Assembly (NCBI GenBank): GCA_030065125.1
Contig: JASJDM010000002.1
Span: 186,001 to 250,000 of the forward strand
Direction of reading: 5' to 3'
DNA: 64,000 nt
From: Lysobacterales bacterium
Lineage (GTDB): Bacteria; Pseudomonadota; Gammaproteobacteria; Xanthomonadales; SZUA-38
Positions 31,764 through 42,289 of this stretch are shown here, one piece after another. Both the position numbers and the translations under genes were made by a program. The notes below the pieces were generated by a model, which did no database searches, was not told where the DNA came from, and worked only from the letters and a program-made list of their open reading frames with translations. How positions within the stretch are numbered: position 1 is the stretch's first letter; each line of letters starts with the position of its first letter.

Positions 31764-32623
31764 GGATGGCGGACGATAATGCCGTTGAGACTCATGTCGC
31801 TGCGCAGTCGGTCCCGCACCTGCTCGGCCGCGCTGCGGTCGACCTCCGGCCCCACGCGAACCCGAAAGGTTCCGCCGCTGGCGCCAGGAATCTCCACCAC
31901 ATTGGAGGCGTAGCCGGCGGCCCGCAGCCGGTCGCGCAGATCGTAGGCGTTCTTTCGGCTGCCGAAGCTGCCCACCTGGACCATCCAGCCGTCAACCGGA
32001 GACTCTGCTGCCGGGGCCGAGGCCGCTTCGATGCGGCGAACCGACAGGTCGAGGTCGGGAAAAGCCGCGCTGATCTTCGATCCGGCGTCTGCCGCCTGGC
32101 CTTTGCTGTCCCAGCTGCCCGCTCGGACCCGGTACAGGGTCTGTTCGCCCACGGAAACCCGCTCCTGGTAGGCATTCCAGCCGGCCTGCTTCAGATTGTC
32201 CACCAGCCGTGCCGCGTTGGCGGCATTGCCGAAACTGCCAAGCTGCAATACCCAGCGATCCCCACCCGTGGCGCTGGCAGCAGCCGGCGGCTCGGGATCC
32301 GGGGTGGTCGGCTGCGGCTCCGGCGGAGTCTCCCGTTGGGTGCGCGACACCGCCACCGACGGCGGCCGCTCCGGGCTGGCGGTCCGGGTGCTGCTCTCGA
32401 CGGGTTCGGCCTGGGGCTGCGACGCAGGTTCGGCTTCCCGGGCCGCCTGGGTGTCAACCGGCAGCAGGCGGGTTTCGAAGCGCCGGTCCGGTGGCTGGGG
32501 AATGTCGATGGTGGTTTCCCGGGTCCCTCCCGGCGAGCCGTCCAGCAGCATGGGGATGAAAATGACGCCAAGGGCAACCAGGACGCTGGCTCCAACCAGT
32601 CTTTGTTTAAGTGCTACATCCAT
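31760..32623 (-). CDS. SPOR domain protein, DedD-like
   Basis: A 287-residue bitopic protein. KQRLVGASVLVALGVIFIPML is the single membrane helix near residue 6-26, followed by a Pro/Glu/Ser-rich linker. It has two SPOR repeats rather than one: WVLQLGSFGNAANAARLVDNLKQAG (about 123-200) and WMVQVGSFGSRKNAYDLRDRLRAAG (about 208-285). SPOR domains bind denuded septal peptidoglycan, so the protein should act in the periplasm at division sites. DedD of E. coli occupies the same place between folC and cvpA but has one SPOR domain. Seventy-five bases separate it from folC. Confidence 0.85.
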   Translation of the reverse strand: MDVALKQRLVGASVLVALGVIFIPMLLDGSPGGTRETTIDIPQPPDRRFETRLLPVDTQAAREAEPASQPQAEPVESSTRTASPERPPSVAVSRTQRETPPEPQPTTPDPEPPAAASATGGDRWVLQLGSFGNAANAARLVDNLKQAGWNAYQERVSVGEQTLYRVRAGSWDSKGQAADAGSKISAAFPDLDLSVRRIEAASAPAAESPVDGWMVQVGSFGSRKNAYDLRDRLRAAGYASNVVEIPGASGGTFRVRVGPEVDRSAAEQVRDRLRSDMSLNGIIVRHP

Positions 32624-32698
32624 TTCAGGATCTAACGGAATATCTCCGCGGAAAGGCGGGCATTATACCGAAATCCAGCCGCCGCTCCGTGGTGAAGT

Positions 32699-33979
32699 TC
32701 ACTGTTGTTTGCCGCCACCGTCCAGGACCCTCAGGGCGGCTTCCACGGTGAGAAACGACCCCGTAACCAGCACCCGATCTCCCCGGCGGGCCCGTTCCCG
32801 CACCCATGTCAGCGCGTCCCCGACGCTGGCGAAAACCGTTTTGTCACTGCCCGATAGCGCTGCGCCCAGGATATCGGGGCTGGCCGCCGCAGTACTGTCC
32901 AGGCCTGCCAGGCACCATCCATAGACATGCGGCTCCAGGGCACGAAGAAATCCGTAGTGATTCTTGCGCGCCAGCATGCCCACCACCCCCCAGGTCCTGC
33001 CGGGGACCGGGTTGCCAGCGAGCCAGTCAGCCACTGCGTCGGCCGACTGGGGGTTGTGCCCAACGTCGATCAGCAGTTCGACCCCGGGCGCATCCCACGG
33101 CAGCCGCTGCAGCCGGCCCGGCAGGTTCACCGAGCTCAGCGCGCGCGAAATCTCTTCCGCACTGGAGGGCAGACGCCGCAGCGCCTGCAGCAGCATCAGG
33201 CAGCCCGCAGCGTTTTGCAGCTGGTGTTTGCCGGGCAGTGAAGGCCGCGCCAGCTTGAGGCGCAGGTCACCGCAGACCCACTCCCAGCCCGACCCGGATA
33301 CCGTCCAGCCATAGTCAGCGCCGGCCTGGTAATAACGACTGCCCATCTCCCTGGCCACCGTGGGCAGCGCCTCTGGCGGATCGGGGTGACCGCAGACCGC
33401 GACGCGCCCCGGCTTGAATACACCGGCCTTTTCCCGGGCGATGGCCTCCAGGGTGTCACCCAGCCATTCCGTGTGGTCATATCCGATGCTGGTCACCAGC
33501 GCGGCGTCGGCGTCCACCAGATTGACGGCATCCAGCCGACCGCCCAGACCCACCTCCAGCAAAGCCACGTCCAGGTCAGATCCAGCGAAAAGATCCAGCG
33601 CCGCCAGGGTACCAAACTCAAAATAGGTCAGAGGGGTGTCGCCACGGGCCCGCTCGATGCGGCGGAAACTGTCAATAATTGCCCGGTCACTGGCCGGGCG
33701 ACCACAGATGCGGATTCGCTCGTTGTACTGGAGAATGTGCGGAGAGGTGTAGCAGCCCACCCGACCACCCTGCAGCAGCTGCTCCAGGATGGCCACGCTG
33801 GACCCCTTGCCGTTGGTGCCGGCCACGGTGATCACCAGGTCTGCCGGTCGATCCAGCGACAGCCGCCGGGCGACCCGGCCAACCCGGTCCAGACCGAGTT
33901 CGATGTCAGCCGGGTGGCAGGTTTCCAGGTAGTCCAGCCACGCGCCCAGGGTCCCGGCGTCGAACGGCCGCTGGCTCAT
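32699..33979 (-). CDS. folC: Bifunctional folylpolyglutamate / dihydrofolate synthase
   Basis: FolC adds glutamate to dihydropteroate and polyglutamylates folates. The 426-residue Mur-ligase-type ATPase has its P-loop in [18 protein letters not shown], the Omega-loop region [17 protein letters not shown], and [13 protein letters not shown] with [15 protein letters not shown] as the metal-binding block. The C-terminal domain has [18 protein letters not shown] and [10 protein letters not shown]. It overlaps accD by four bases (ATGA), the conserved accD-folC order. Confidence 0.96.
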   Translation of the reverse strand: MSQRPFDAGTLGAWLDYLETCHPADIELGLDRVGRVARRLSLDRPADLVITVAGTNGKGSSVAILEQLLQGGRVGCYTSPHILQYNERIRICGRPASDRAIIDSFRRIERARGDTPLTYFEFGTLAALDLFAGSDLDVALLEVGLGGRLDAVNLVDADAALVTSIGYDHTEWLGDTLEAIAREKAGVFKPGRVAVCGHPDPPEALPTVAREMGSRYYQAGADYGWTVSGSGWEWVCGDLRLKLARPSLPGKHQLQNAAGCLMLLQALRRLPSSAEEISRALSSVNLPGRLQRLPWDAPGVELLIDVGHNPQSADAVADWLAGNPVPGRTWGVVGMLARKNHYGFLRALEPHVYGWCLAGLDSTAAASPDILGAALSGSDKTVFASVGDALTWVRERARRGDRVLVTGSFLTVEAALRVLDGGGKQQ

Positions 33980-34923
33980 TCCGTGGTCCGGACCGCCTCT
34001 TCGTCGCTGGGCTGGGCATCTGGTTCACCGTCCCCGACTTCTGCCTCGGGCTGATCAGGCACCGGGCAGGCCGGTCCGTCGCACAGCAGGCTCAGCAGGG
34101 CGCCGATCCGGTCACGATGCTCGCGCCGGTCCACGATCATGTCCAGGGCGCCATGACTCAGCAGGAACTCGCTGCGCTGGAACCCCTCGGGCAGGGTTTC
34201 TCCCACGGTTTGCTCGATCACCCGGGGACCGGCGAATCCAATCAGCGCACCGGGCTCCCCGATATTGATGTCACCGAGCATGCCAAGACTGGCAGACACG
34301 CCGCCGGTGGTGGGATGAGTCAGCACCGACACAAACGGGATTCCCGCCTCGGCCAGCCGCGCCAGTGCGGCGCTGGTCTTGGCCATCTGCATCAGCGAAA
34401 ACAGGGACTCCTGCATCCTGGCTCCGCCCGTGGCCGAAAAATTGATCAAGGGCTCCCGCTGCTCCCTGGCCCGCGTGGCCGCGCGGGCGAAGCGTTCTCC
34501 GACCACCGACCCCATGGATCCGCCCATGAAGCGGAAGTCAAAAGCGGAAGCGACCACCGGACGCCCCAGCAGGGTTCCGGCCATTACCACCAGGGCGTCC
34601 CGCTCACCGGTGGCCTTCTGGGCGGCAGCGATCCGATTGCGATAGGTTTTGCTGTCCTTGAATTTCAGGACGTCCACCGGCTCCAGGTCCGCGAACAGTT
34701 CTTCGCCGCTGTCGGCATCCAGGAAATGCTGCAGTCGCTGCCGGGCCGGAATCGGCATATGGTGCCCACACTTGGGGCATACCATCACCGAGCGTTCCAG
34801 CTCGGGTCCCCACAACGCCGACTTGCAGCTGGTGCACTTCTGCCACACCCCGGCAGGCATGTTTTTTTTGCTTTTGCCCTCGGTGCGAATACCCGACGGC
34901 ATCAATTTCTTGAGCCAGCTCAC
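33976..34923 (-). CDS. accD: Acetyl-CoA carboxylase carboxyltransferase subunit beta
   Basis: AccD forms the carboxyltransferase with AccA and makes malonyl-CoA for fatty-acid synthesis. The 315-residue protein has the N-terminal four-cysteine zinc finger (CTSCKSALW and CPKCGHHM, about residues 31-53), which binds DNA/mRNA in E. coli, and the crotonase-like core: [27 protein letters not shown], and [19 protein letters not shown]. The final 30 residues form an acidic tail. GTG 34923 overlaps the trpA stop (GTGA). accA is not in the window. Confidence 0.97.
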   Translation of the reverse strand: MSWLKKLMPSGIRTEGKSKKNMPAGVWQKCTSCKSALWGPELERSVMVCPKCGHHMPIPARQRLQHFLDADSGEELFADLEPVDVLKFKDSKTYRNRIAAAQKATGERDALVVMAGTLLGRPVVASAFDFRFMGGSMGSVVGERFARAATRAREQREPLINFSATGGARMQESLFSLMQMAKTSAALARLAEAGIPFVSVLTHPTTGGVSASLGMLGDINIGEPGALIGFAGPRVIEQTVGETLPEGFQRSEFLLSHGALDMIVDRREHRDRIGALLSLLCDGPACPVPDQPEAEVGDGEPDAQPSDEEAVRTTE

Positions 34924-35732
34924 GCGGTCGCCTCCTCCGGCGTCATCGCCTGGTGTATGGGTGCCAGGAACCTGTGAGCGGCCTCAGCGCTGTGCTCGGG
35001 CCCCGCCCGGAAGACCGCATCCACCAGGGCGCTGCCGATTACCACGGCGTCGGCGAATCCAGCCACCTGGCGCGCATCGTCAGCGCTCTTGATGCCAAAT
35101 CCCACGCCGATGGGCAGCTCGGTGTGGCCTCGGATCCGCCCAACGGCCTCCGATACCTCTCCGGTGGCCAGGTGGGACGCCCCGGTGATGCCCTTGAACG
35201 ACACGTAGTACACAAACCCCCTGGCCTGAGCCATCACCGAGTCCAGTCGCGCTTCCGAGGTGGTGGGCGCCACCAGGAACACCTGGTGAATACCCTGGCC
35301 GGCCGCATCCCGGTTGAATTCAGCAGACTCTTCCGGCGGCAGGTCCACAATCAACAGTCCGTCGACCCCTGCCCTGGCGGCGGCCCGCAGAAACTCCTGG
35401 GTGCCGAAGCGCTCGATGGGATTCATGTAACCCATCAGGATGATGGGGGTGTCGGCGTCTTCCCGGCGGAAACCGTCCACGGACGCCAGAACGCCTGCCA
35501 GGTCCGCACCCTGACTGAGGGCCCGTTCGCAGGCCGCCTGGATGACCGGCCCGTCCGCCATGGGGTCGGAAAACGGCATGCCCAGCTCGATCATGTCAGC
35601 GCCGGCGCTGGTCAGCGCGTGGAGGATGTCCACGGTATGGTCCGGGGTGGGGTCGCCAGCGGTAACGTAAGGAATCAGCGCCGCGCGGCCCTGACGTTTC
35701 AGCTCCTCGAAACGCGCGTCAATTCGATTCAA
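34920..35732 (-). CDS. trpA: Tryptophan synthase alpha chain
   Basis: TrpA cleaves indole-3-glycerol phosphate to indole and glyceraldehyde-3-phosphate. The 270-residue TIM barrel has the catalytic glutamate in [19 protein letters not shown] and the catalytic aspartate in the loop-2 region [13 protein letters not shown] and [26 protein letters not shown] and VIGSALVD bind phosphate. The start codon is TTG 35732, overlapping the trpB stop (TTGA); the N-terminus [22 protein letters not shown] then matches the family. It is part of truA-trpF-trpB-trpA-accD-folC. Confidence 0.97.
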   Translation of the reverse strand: MNRIDARFEELKRQGRAALIPYVTAGDPTPDHTVDILHALTSAGADMIELGMPFSDPMADGPVIQAACERALSQGADLAGVLASVDGFRREDADTPIILMGYMNPIERFGTQEFLRAAARAGVDGLLIVDLPPEESAEFNRDAAGQGIHQVFLVAPTTSEARLDSVMAQARGFVYYVSFKGITGASHLATGEVSEAVGRIRGHTELPIGVGFGIKSADDARQVAGFADAVVIGSALVDAVFRAGPEHSAEAAHRFLAPIHQAMTPEEATA

Positions 35733-36955
35733 AGGTCTATTCCTTCAATGGCGGCCACGGTGTTCACGTCCTTATCGCCGCGACCGGACAGGTTGACCAG
35801 TATGGTCTGGTCCGGCTTCATTTTCGCTGCCAGTTTCATGGCGTAGGCCACCGCATGGCTGCTTTCCAGGGCGGGTATGATCCCTTCTACCCGACACAGA
35901 TCGTGAAATGCGCTCAGTGCTTCATCGTCGCGGATGGCCACGTAGTTGGCTCGGCCCGTATCCTTCAGCCAGGCATGCTCGGGGCCCACGCCAGGGTAGT
36001 CCAGACCAGCCGAGACAGAATGGGTTTCGGTGATCTGGCCGGCGTTGTTGTCCAACAGGTAGGTCTTGTTGCCGTGCAGAACGCCAACGCGGCCGGCACA
36101 AAGCGATGCCGCGTGTTCACCGGTTTCCAGACCCTTGCCGGCCGCTTCGACACCGTAAAGGGCCACGCCTTCATCATCGATAAACGGATGAAACAGCCCC
36201 AGCGCATTGGACCCTCCACCCACACAGGCCACCAGCGCATCGGGCAACCTGCCCTCACGGTCCAGCATCTGCTGACGCGCCTCGCGCCCGACGACCGCGT
36301 TAAAGTCTCTGACCAGCAGCGGATAGGGGTGCGGACCCGCCACCGTGCCAATGATGTAAAAGGTATCGTCGACGTTGGTCACCCAGTCTCGCAGGGCCTC
36401 GTTTAGGGCGTCCTTCAGGGTCCTGGAGCCAGATTCCACGGGCCTGACTTCAGCGCCCAGCAGCTTCATCCGGTAAACGTTGGGAGCCTGCCGGGCAATG
36501 TCGGTAGAGCCCATGTACACCACGCACTCCATTCCCAGTCGGGCCGCCACCGTAGCCGACGCCACGCCGTGCTGGCCCGCGCCGGTTTCCGCGATCACCC
36601 GGCGCTTGCCCAGGTGGCGGGCCAGCAGGGCCTGTCCCACGGTGTTGTTGATCTTGTGCGCCCCGGTGTGATTGAGGTCTTCGCGCTTGAAGAAGATCCG
36701 GGCGCCGCCCACCTTTTCCGTGAGCCGCCGGGCAAAATAAATGGGAGACGGACGTCCCACGTACTCCGCCAGGTCAGCGGCAAAAGTCCGCTGGAATTGC
36801 TCGTCCCGGCTCAGCCGCTGGTACTGCTCCGCCAGCTCCTGCAGGGCCGCCATCAGGGTTTCGGCCACATAAAGGCCGCCGTATGGCCCGAAATGGCCGC
36901 GCTCGTCCGGTACCTGTTCCGCTCTCTTCTGCACTGCCTCAGCTGCCGTTTGCAC
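35729..36955 (-). CDS. trpB: Tryptophan synthase beta chain
   Basis: TrpB condenses indole with serine using PLP. The 408-residue protein has the PLP lysine in [18 protein letters not shown], the channel-region block [21 protein letters not shown], the phosphate-binding [15 protein letters not shown] and the C-terminal [13 protein letters not shown] 36955 lies 17 bases inside the end of trpF, and the family N-terminus [16 protein letters not shown] begins at residue 20. TrpA and TrpB form the alpha2-beta2 complex. Other trp genes (trpE, trpG, trpD, trpC) are elsewhere, as in Pseudomonas. Confidence 0.98.
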   Translation of the reverse strand: MQTAAEAVQKRAEQVPDERGHFGPYGGLYVAETLMAALQELAEQYQRLSRDEQFQRTFAADLAEYVGRPSPIYFARRLTEKVGGARIFFKREDLNHTGAHKINNTVGQALLARHLGKRRVIAETGAGQHGVASATVAARLGMECVVYMGSTDIARQAPNVYRMKLLGAEVRPVESGSRTLKDALNEALRDWVTNVDDTFYIIGTVAGPHPYPLLVRDFNAVVGREARQQMLDREGRLPDALVACVGGGSNALGLFHPFIDDEGVALYGVEAAGKGLETGEHAASLCAGRVGVLHGNKTYLLDNNAGQITETHSVSAGLDYPGVGPEHAWLKDTGRANYVAIRDDEALSAFHDLCRVEGIIPALESSHAVAYAMKLAAKMKPDQTILVNLSGRGDKDVNTVAAIEGIDL

Positions 36956-37562
36956 GATGCACCTCTTTCACAAACTGTTCCATTTTTGCCGGGTCTTTTT
37001 CGCCCGGGCGGCACTCCACGCCGCTGCTGACGTCTACCCCGTGAGGCCTGGTCTGCTCGATAGCGCTGGCGACATTCTCGGGACCGAGACCGCCGGCCAG
37101 GATGACGGGCCGGTCACTATCCACCGGAAATCGACTCCAGTCAAACGCCTGGCCGGTGCCGCCCGCGGCACCCGCGGCATGGCTGTCCAACAGCAGGGCC
37201 CGCGCCCGCGGATGACTGCGGGAAACCTGCCGCCAGGGCAACTCCGCGCTGACCGCCTTGATATAGGGGTAAGCAAATGACTCGCAATAGGACTCGGTTT
37301 CGTCACCGTGGAACTGGAGCATGTCCAGATCAACGGCCGCCAGGATCTGCTCAACCTGCTCGCGTGGCGCATTCATGAATAAACCGACCCGCAGCATCAA
37401 CCCCGCCGGCACCTGGGCAAGCGCGGCCGCCTGGGCCATGGTGACGAAGCGCGGGCTCTTTTCCACGAACACCAGCCCGATGGCGTCCACGCCGAGATCG
37501 GCTGCCTGACGGGCATGATCCGGATCGGTGATTCCGCAGATCTTGATCCTGCTGCGTTTCAC
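36939..37562 (-). CDS. trpF: Phosphoribosylanthranilate isomerase
   Basis: TrpF isomerises N-(5-phosphoribosyl)anthranilate in tryptophan synthesis. The 207-residue TIM barrel starts at GTG 37562, giving [19 protein letters not shown], which holds the catalytic cysteine (KICG). The catalytic aspartate lies in the later [17 protein letters not shown] region, and the phosphate-binding [11 protein letters not shown] and [16 protein letters not shown] blocks are intact. The start overlaps the truA stop (GTGA) and the end overlaps trpB by 17 bases. A monofunctional trpF here means the trpC gene elsewhere is not a fusion. Confidence 0.96.
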   Translation of the reverse strand: MKRSRIKICGITDPDHARQAADLGVDAIGLVFVEKSPRFVTMAQAAALAQVPAGLMLRVGLFMNAPREQVEQILAAVDLDMLQFHGDETESYCESFAYPYIKAVSAELPWRQVSRSHPRARALLLDSHAAGAAGGTGQAFDWSRFPVDSDRPVILAGGLGPENVASAIEQTRPHGVDVSSGVECRPGEKDPAKMEQFVKEVHRANGS

Positions 37563-38329
37563 TGTCCGCTCCCCGGCTCGGCGAGCTCGAAGGCTTTGGG
37601 ATAGCTCACCCGTTCCAGGCAAAGGCCATGGGCCGGGGCGGTGGCGCCGGCAGCATTCCGGTCCCGGCCCTGCAGCAGCTGCTGGATCCACCCCTCGGGC
37701 TGGCGGCCCTGCCCCACTTCGATCAGGGACCCCACGATGTTTCTGACCATGTGATGCAGGAAGGCATTGCCCTCGACCAGGATGTCGACCTGGTCATGGT
37801 AACGCTCCACCGCCAGTCGCGTCAGCCGTCTCACCGGATGACGAGCCTGGCAGGACACCGCACGGAAGGCGCTGAAGTCGTGTTCTCCAACCAGGGCCTG
37901 GCCTGCGCGGTGCATCACGCGGTGATCCAGGGCCTGGCGAATCCAGGTCAGTTCATTGCGGCCCAGGGCCGGCCGAACCGGGCGATTGCAGATGCGGTAC
38001 CGATAGGTTCGGCCCGTGGCGGAAAAACGGGCGTGGAAATCCAGCGGCACAATCTTCGCCCACAGGATGCAGGCCGCTTCCGGGAGATTTGAATTGGTGC
38101 CCAGGATCCACGAGCGCATGGGGCGCTCAGCCCGGGTGTCGAAATGCAGCACCTGCTGGCGGGCATGGACACCGGTGTCGGTCCGCCCGGAACCATGAAC
38201 CCGCACGGGTTGATCAGCGACTTTCGCCAGGGCCGCTTCAAGGGTGGCCTGGACCGTTGGTTCCTGGGCCTGGGTCTGCCAGCCCAGAAACGCCGTGCCG
38301 TCATACTCGATGCCCATGGCGATGCGCAT
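37559..38329 (-). CDS. truA: tRNA pseudouridine(38-40) synthase
   Basis: TruA converts uridines 38-40 of tRNA anticodon arms to pseudouridine. From ATG 38329 the product has 256 residues; GTG 38356 and ATG 38317 are alternatives, and no start has a strong ribosome site. MGIEYDGTAFLGWQTQ is the family N-terminus, and the catalytic aspartate is in GRTDTGVHARQQVLHF. HDFSAFR and the C-terminal FLHHMVRNIVGSLIEVGQGR are conserved. It is the first gene after the fimV terminator and leads the trpF-trpB-trpA-accD-folC run. Confidence 0.95.
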   Translation of the reverse strand: MRIAMGIEYDGTAFLGWQTQAQEPTVQATLEAALAKVADQPVRVHGSGRTDTGVHARQQVLHFDTRAERPMRSWILGTNSNLPEAACILWAKIVPLDFHARFSATGRTYRYRICNRPVRPALGRNELTWIRQALDHRVMHRAGQALVGEHDFSAFRAVSCQARHPVRRLTRLAVERYHDQVDILVEGNAFLHHMVRNIVGSLIEVGQGRQPEGWIQQLLQGRDRNAAGATAPAHGLCLERVSYPKAFELAEPGSGQ

Positions 38330-38360
38330 GGCGGAAATCAGTTCTGCCAAAGGCACAACG

Positions 38361-38387
38361 AAAAGGGGCTGCCAGTTTGGCAGCCCC
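38361..38387 (-). terminator. Intrinsic terminator after fimV
   Basis: On the minus strand a perfect 10-bp stem (GGGGCTGCCA against TGGCAGCCCC, loop AAC) is followed by TTTT. It lies 24 bases past the fimV stop and just before truA, so truA-trpFBA probably needs its own promoter or read-through. Confidence 0.85.
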
Positions 38388-38410
38388 GGTATATCGTTTG
38401 TTCCGAGGTA

Positions 38411-41155
38411 TCAGGAACCAAGGCCGTCCAGCAATCCCTGGGCCTCGTCCTTCTGTTCCTGGCTGCCTTCGGCCAGCACCTCCTCCAGCATGCCTTTGGC
38501 ACCGTCGGGGTCGCCCATGTCGATGTAGGCCTTGGCCAGATCCAGCTTGGTGCCTACGGCGTCCTCGTCGCCGAACAGGTCAGCGTCTTCGAGGTCAAGC
38601 TCGTCCAGCCCCAGGTCCAGCTCGTCATCTGCGGACTCCAGCTCAGCCAGGGTCTCTGCTTCGGCTGCAGCGTCTTCGTCGGCCTCGGCCGGTTCGGCCG
38701 GTGCTTCGGCCTCGGCCAGGTCGAGTGCAGGCTCAGCCGCGGCCTCGTCAGATTCAGGCGCATCCGGGTCGAATGCATCACCCTCTTCTACCAGGCCACC
38801 GAGGTCCAGCTCCATCTCGGTGGTCCGCTCGTCGTCTGCGGCTTCGGGCTCAATGGCCTGGAGATCGAATTCCGTATCGTCCTCGGCAGCTGCTTCCGGA
38901 GCGGCATCGCCCGGCAGGTCCAGGTCGGCCAGATCCAGGTCCAGTTCATCATCGGCGGCCCCGGAGGGTGCTTCATCGAAGTCCAGGGACAGGTCTTCGT
39001 CGCCGGCATCGGGTGCGGGGCCGGCGGCATCGAGGTCCAGCGACAGACCCTCGTCACCGGCTTCGTCAGTCGCGGCGCCCTCCAGATCAAAATCCAGCGA
39101 CAGGTCGTCGTCGTCCGAAGCCGCCGAAGCGTCGTCCATTCCGGACAGATCGAGCAGTTCCTCTTCGGCAGAACCACCGGCGTCATCGCTGACATCAGCG
39201 CCCTCGATATCAAAATCGAAGTCGTCATCGGAACCGGCTTCGTCTTCGCTGCCGGCAAACTCGTCTATCGCGGGCTCACCGACACCGCCAAACAACGGAT
39301 GGTCACCAGCCAGGTTGCTGCCCATGGCCTTGACTTCCATCCAGGCAGGATGGGTGTCACCGCCGATGGCCTGCTGCATTTCCTCGGCCGCCGCCACGAA
39401 CTCGTCCCGGTTTTCCGCCGCGTAATGGGCCCGGAGCAGCGCCAGGTGGTTCTGAGCGTTGGACGGATCTGCCGCTACTTCAGCGGCCAGGCCGGCCAGG
39501 TCAGGCTCCGGCAGGGTCTCCTCTTCCAGTTCGTCAGCGAAGGCGTCGGCCACGGGCAGTTCGTCGGTTACGGGCTCAGTGGACTCCTGCATCATGCGGT
39601 CGACCAGGGATTCCCCGGTGTCGGCCTCCCGTCCACGCCGGGACAGGACTGCCGCGGCAATGCCAAGCAGAACGATCAGCCCGGTGCCGCCCAGGACAAA
39701 CGGGTTCTTCACCGCGTCCATGATCTTCGCCATGATGCCGTCGTCCGGGGCAGTGGGCGTGGTGGTTGTCGTGTTGGCGGTCGTGGTGGCCGCCGCCGCA
39801 TCGGTTGCGTCCGTGGACTCGTCAAGGACGTCTTCCACCACGGCCGCGTCGTCTTCCATACCTGACTCCAGCATGTCTCCACCGGAGGGTTCGGCCAGGG
39901 GATCGCCCGTTGGCTCGGCCAGGGGATCGGCGGCCGGAGTCGCGTCCAGTTGGGCAAGTTCGTCACCCAGTGCGGCTTCCAGCTCGGCATCGGTGGGCTC
40001 GGTCTGTCCCATGAGCGGGTCATCCATGGGCTGGACGTCGTCGGTCAGCTCCAGCTGATTCTGCAGATCGGCCAGGTCAGCGTCTTTCAGAGTGATGGCC
40101 CGCTCGAGATTTCCAACCAGGCTTTCCAGTTCTTCGACGCGGGACTGGAGCTCGTCATTCTCCTGGTCCGCGCTCACCAGCTCTTCCCGGGCCCGTGTCA
40201 GCTCGCCGCGAAGCTCGGTCAGTCGCGCCTGGTCTTCACCGGTGCCGCGGTCCATGCCGGTATCGGTGTCCCCGGCCGGGGGCACGATCTCCAGGCGCGA
40301 GTCGCGGGTGTCGGTGGTTGACGGCGCGGTGCTGACGTAGTCGGCGTCCGAAGTCGTCTCGGACACCGTGGGGGCTGCGTCCGACACCCGGCGGCGATAG
40401 CCTTCCCAGGCTTCGTTCTGGGTACGCACCTGGCTGATGGAATCCTGAATCGATACACCACGAAGGTCATCCAGGTCGGGCAGGCGCAGAATGGCGCCGG
40501 CCTTCAGCGCGTTGATGTTGTCCTGATAAAACGCATCCGGATTCATCCGGTACATTTCCATCATCATCTGGTTGATGGTGATGTCATCCCCCGGACGGAA
40601 ATCCCGGGCGATTCCCCAAAGGGTATCGCCCCGGGAAACTGTGTAATCCCCGCCACCGGCGGCAAGGGTCTGCCCACTGGTCGACGGCGCCGGGCTGGGC
40701 CGCCGCGCGGTGCTGGTCGGCTGGTCCGGGGCAGCCGTCACGGTGGGCCCGCCACTGGGGGCCGTCACCGGCGGATCCAGCAGAACCACGTATTCACGCA
40801 GCAGGCGTCCGTTGGGCCAGTTGACCTCGATCAGAAAATCGACAAACGGATCACCCACCGGCTGAGTCGAACGGACCCGAACCACGTAGCGTCCGGCATC
40901 GTTGGTTTCCACTGCGAAGCGCAGGGACACCGACAGGGACCCTACGTCCAGGCCAACCCGGGCAAAATCCTCGGGTGACGCCAGCTTCACTTCCGTGGCC
41001 TCGGGCTCCGAGGCGTCGTCGTACAGCAGCTCGATCTCGGCGTCCAAGGGTTCATTCAACTTGGAATTGACCTGGATTTCGCCCAGCCCCAAAGCCAATA
41101 CCGCGCCGGGCAGAGTCATCAACAATGCCGCTGCGGCTATTTTGAGCCTGTTCAT
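38411..41155 (-). CDS. fimV: FimV/HubP family polar scaffold protein
   Basis: FimV is an inner-membrane, peptidoglycan-binding polar organiser needed for type IV pilus function in Pseudomonas. The 914-residue product starts at ATG 41155 (ribosome site GGGGG); MNRLKIAAAALLMTLPGAVLA is a signal peptide, followed by the family block LGEIQVNSKLNEPLDAEIEL. A LysM domain (about 165-225, DYTVSRGDTLWGIARDF), a coiled coil (about 310-370), one membrane helix (about 495-515), and a very acidic cytoplasmic region with repeated DLSLDFDL-type units follow. The C-terminal KLDLAKAYIDMGDPDGAKGMLEEVL is the conserved FimV TPR end. asd and truA flank it as in other gammaproteobacteria. Confidence 0.94.
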   Translation of the reverse strand: MNRLKIAAAALLMTLPGAVLALGLGEIQVNSKLNEPLDAEIELLYDDASEPEATEVKLASPEDFARVGLDVGSLSVSLRFAVETNDAGRYVVRVRSTQPVGDPFVDFLIEVNWPNGRLLREYVVLLDPPVTAPSGGPTVTAAPDQPTSTARRPSPAPSTSGQTLAAGGGDYTVSRGDTLWGIARDFRPGDDITINQMMMEMYRMNPDAFYQDNINALKAGAILRLPDLDDLRGVSIQDSISQVRTQNEAWEGYRRRVSDAAPTVSETTSDADYVSTAPSTTDTRDSRLEIVPPAGDTDTGMDRGTGEDQARLTELRGELTRAREELVSADQENDELQSRVEELESLVGNLERAITLKDADLADLQNQLELTDDVQPMDDPLMGQTEPTDAELEAALGDELAQLDATPAADPLAEPTGDPLAEPSGGDMLESGMEDDAAVVEDVLDESTDATDAAAATTTANTTTTTPTAPDDGIMAKIMDAVKNPFVLGGTGLIVLLGIAAAVLSRRGREADTGESLVDRMMQESTEPVTDELPVADAFADELEEETLPEPDLAGLAAEVAADPSNAQNHLALLRAHYAAENRDEFVAAAEEMQQAIGGDTHPAWMEVKAMGSNLAGDHPLFGGVGEPAIDEFAGSEDEAGSDDDFDFDIEGADVSDDAGGSAEEELLDLSGMDDASAASDDDDLSLDFDLEGAATDEAGDEGLSLDLDAAGPAPDAGDEDLSLDFDEAPSGAADDELDLDLADLDLPGDAAPEAAAEDDTEFDLQAIEPEAADDERTTEMELDLGGLVEEGDAFDPDAPESDEAAAEPALDLAEAEAPAEPAEADEDAAAEAETLAELESADDELDLGLDELDLEDADLFGDEDAVGTKLDLAKAYIDMGDPDGAKGMLEEVLAEGSQEQKDEAQGLLDGLGS

Positions 41156-41223
41156 CACCGCGTCCCCCAAAAACATATCCTGCATCAAATAACGCTCAAC
41201 TTTTAAGACCTTACGGCTAAAAT

Positions 41224-41253
41224 GTCATATTAAACCTTATGAGCCGCGGTCAA
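41224..41253 (-). promoter_or_regulatory. Putative sigma70 promoter of fimV
   Basis: On the minus strand TTGACC (41248-41253) is a five-of-six -35 match, and TATGAC (41224-41229) is a four-of-six -10 at 18-base spacing, about 69 bases before the fimV ATG. It lies in the AT-rich gap after asd. Confidence 0.45.
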
Positions 41254-41260
41254 CTATAGA

Positions 41261-42289
41261 TTATAAATGAAATTTTACCAAGAGTTCCGCAATCTGAACG
41301 GTATTCAGCGCAGCGCCCTTGCGTAGGTTGTCAGACACCACCCACAGGTCCAGCCCGCGGGGATGGCTGATATCCCGGCGGATTCTACCCACGAAAACGG
41401 GGTCATTTCCGGCAGCATGTCTCACTTGTGTGGGATAACCGCCGTTTTCCATGGCATCAACCACCTCAACACCCTCCGCCTGGCGCAGCAGTTCGCGCAC
41501 CGCATCGGGCTCGATGGGGTCCCGGGTTTCCAGGTGCACCGCCTCGGCATGCCCGTAGAATACCGGCACCCGCACGGCCGTGGCGTTTACCCCGATTTCG
41601 GGATCTTCCAGGATTTTCCGGGTTTCCCACACCAGTTTCATCTCCTCCTTGGTGTAGCCGTTGTCCAGGAACACATCGATATGCGGGATCGCGTTGAACG
41701 CAATCTGATCCTGGAACACCTCCGGCTTTGCCGTTTTGAAATTGAGCAACTGTGTGGTCTGGTGGGCCAGCTCTTCCATGCCCTTGCGCCCGGCACCCGA
41801 TACGCTCTGGTAGGTCGCGATGTTAATGCGTTCAATTCCCGCCGCCCGGTGAATGGGCGCCAGTGCCACCATCAGCTGCATGGTGGAACAGTTCGGGTTG
41901 GCCACAATATTGTGGTTGCCGTAGTCCGCCAGAGCGTGGGGATTGACCTCGCTCACCACCAGCGGGATGTCGTCCTGGTAACGGAACTCAGAAGTGTTGT
42001 CCACTACGACGCAGCCAGCGGCGGCCGCCTTGGGGGCAAACTCACGGGACACCGATCCGCCGGCCGAAAACAGCCCGATATCGACCCCGCTGAAGTCGAA
42101 GTCCTGCAGCAGGCCAACGGTGAGCTCCTTCTTGCGGAAAGTCACGCTGCTGCCGGCCGACCGTTCCCCCGCCAGGGGGATCAGCTCGCTGACCGGGAAA
42201 GCCCTTTCCTCGAGTATGGACATCATGGCCTCGCCAACGGCGCCGGTGGCGCCGACCACCGCGACGCGATATTGCTTTTGCTCTGTCAT
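41261..42289 (-). CDS. asd: Aspartate-semialdehyde dehydrogenase
   Basis: Asd reduces aspartyl phosphate to the semialdehyde for lysine, threonine, methionine and diaminopimelate. The 342-residue protein has [21 protein letters not shown] for NADP binding, the catalytic cysteine in [15 protein letters not shown], and the catalytic histidine in the [15 protein letters not shown] block. The aro-type ATPase features are absent. It is the second Asd type (as in Pseudomonas Asd), about 340 residues. Its start overlaps the aroC stop by four bases. fimV follows after a promoter-containing gap. Confidence 0.96.
   Translation of the reverse strand: MTEQKQYRVAVVGATGAVGEAMMSILEERAFPVSELIPLAGERSAGSSVTFRKKELTVGLLQDFDFSGVDIGLFSAGGSVSREFAPKAAAAGCVVVDNTSEFRYQDDIPLVVSEVNPHALADYGNHNIVANPNCSTMQLMVALAPIHRAAGIERINIATYQSVSGAGRKGMEELAHQTTQLLNFKTAKPEVFQDQIAFNAIPHIDVFLDNGYTKEEMKLVWETRKILEDPEIGVNATAVRVPVFYGHAEAVHLETRDPIEPDAVRELLRQAEGVEVVDAMENGGYPTQVRHAAGNDPVFVGRIRRDISHPRGLDLWVVSDNLRKGAALNTVQIAELLVKFHL

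Noticed and set aside
38361..38387. Attenuator or riboswitch before truA-trpF
   Set aside because: There is one simple terminator hairpin with no alternative pairing or leader peptide with tryptophan codons in the short gap.
38144..39865. 573-codon and related frames antisense to fimV
   Set aside because: They are shadows of the acidic, codon-biased FimV repeat region, with compositions typical of antisense translation.
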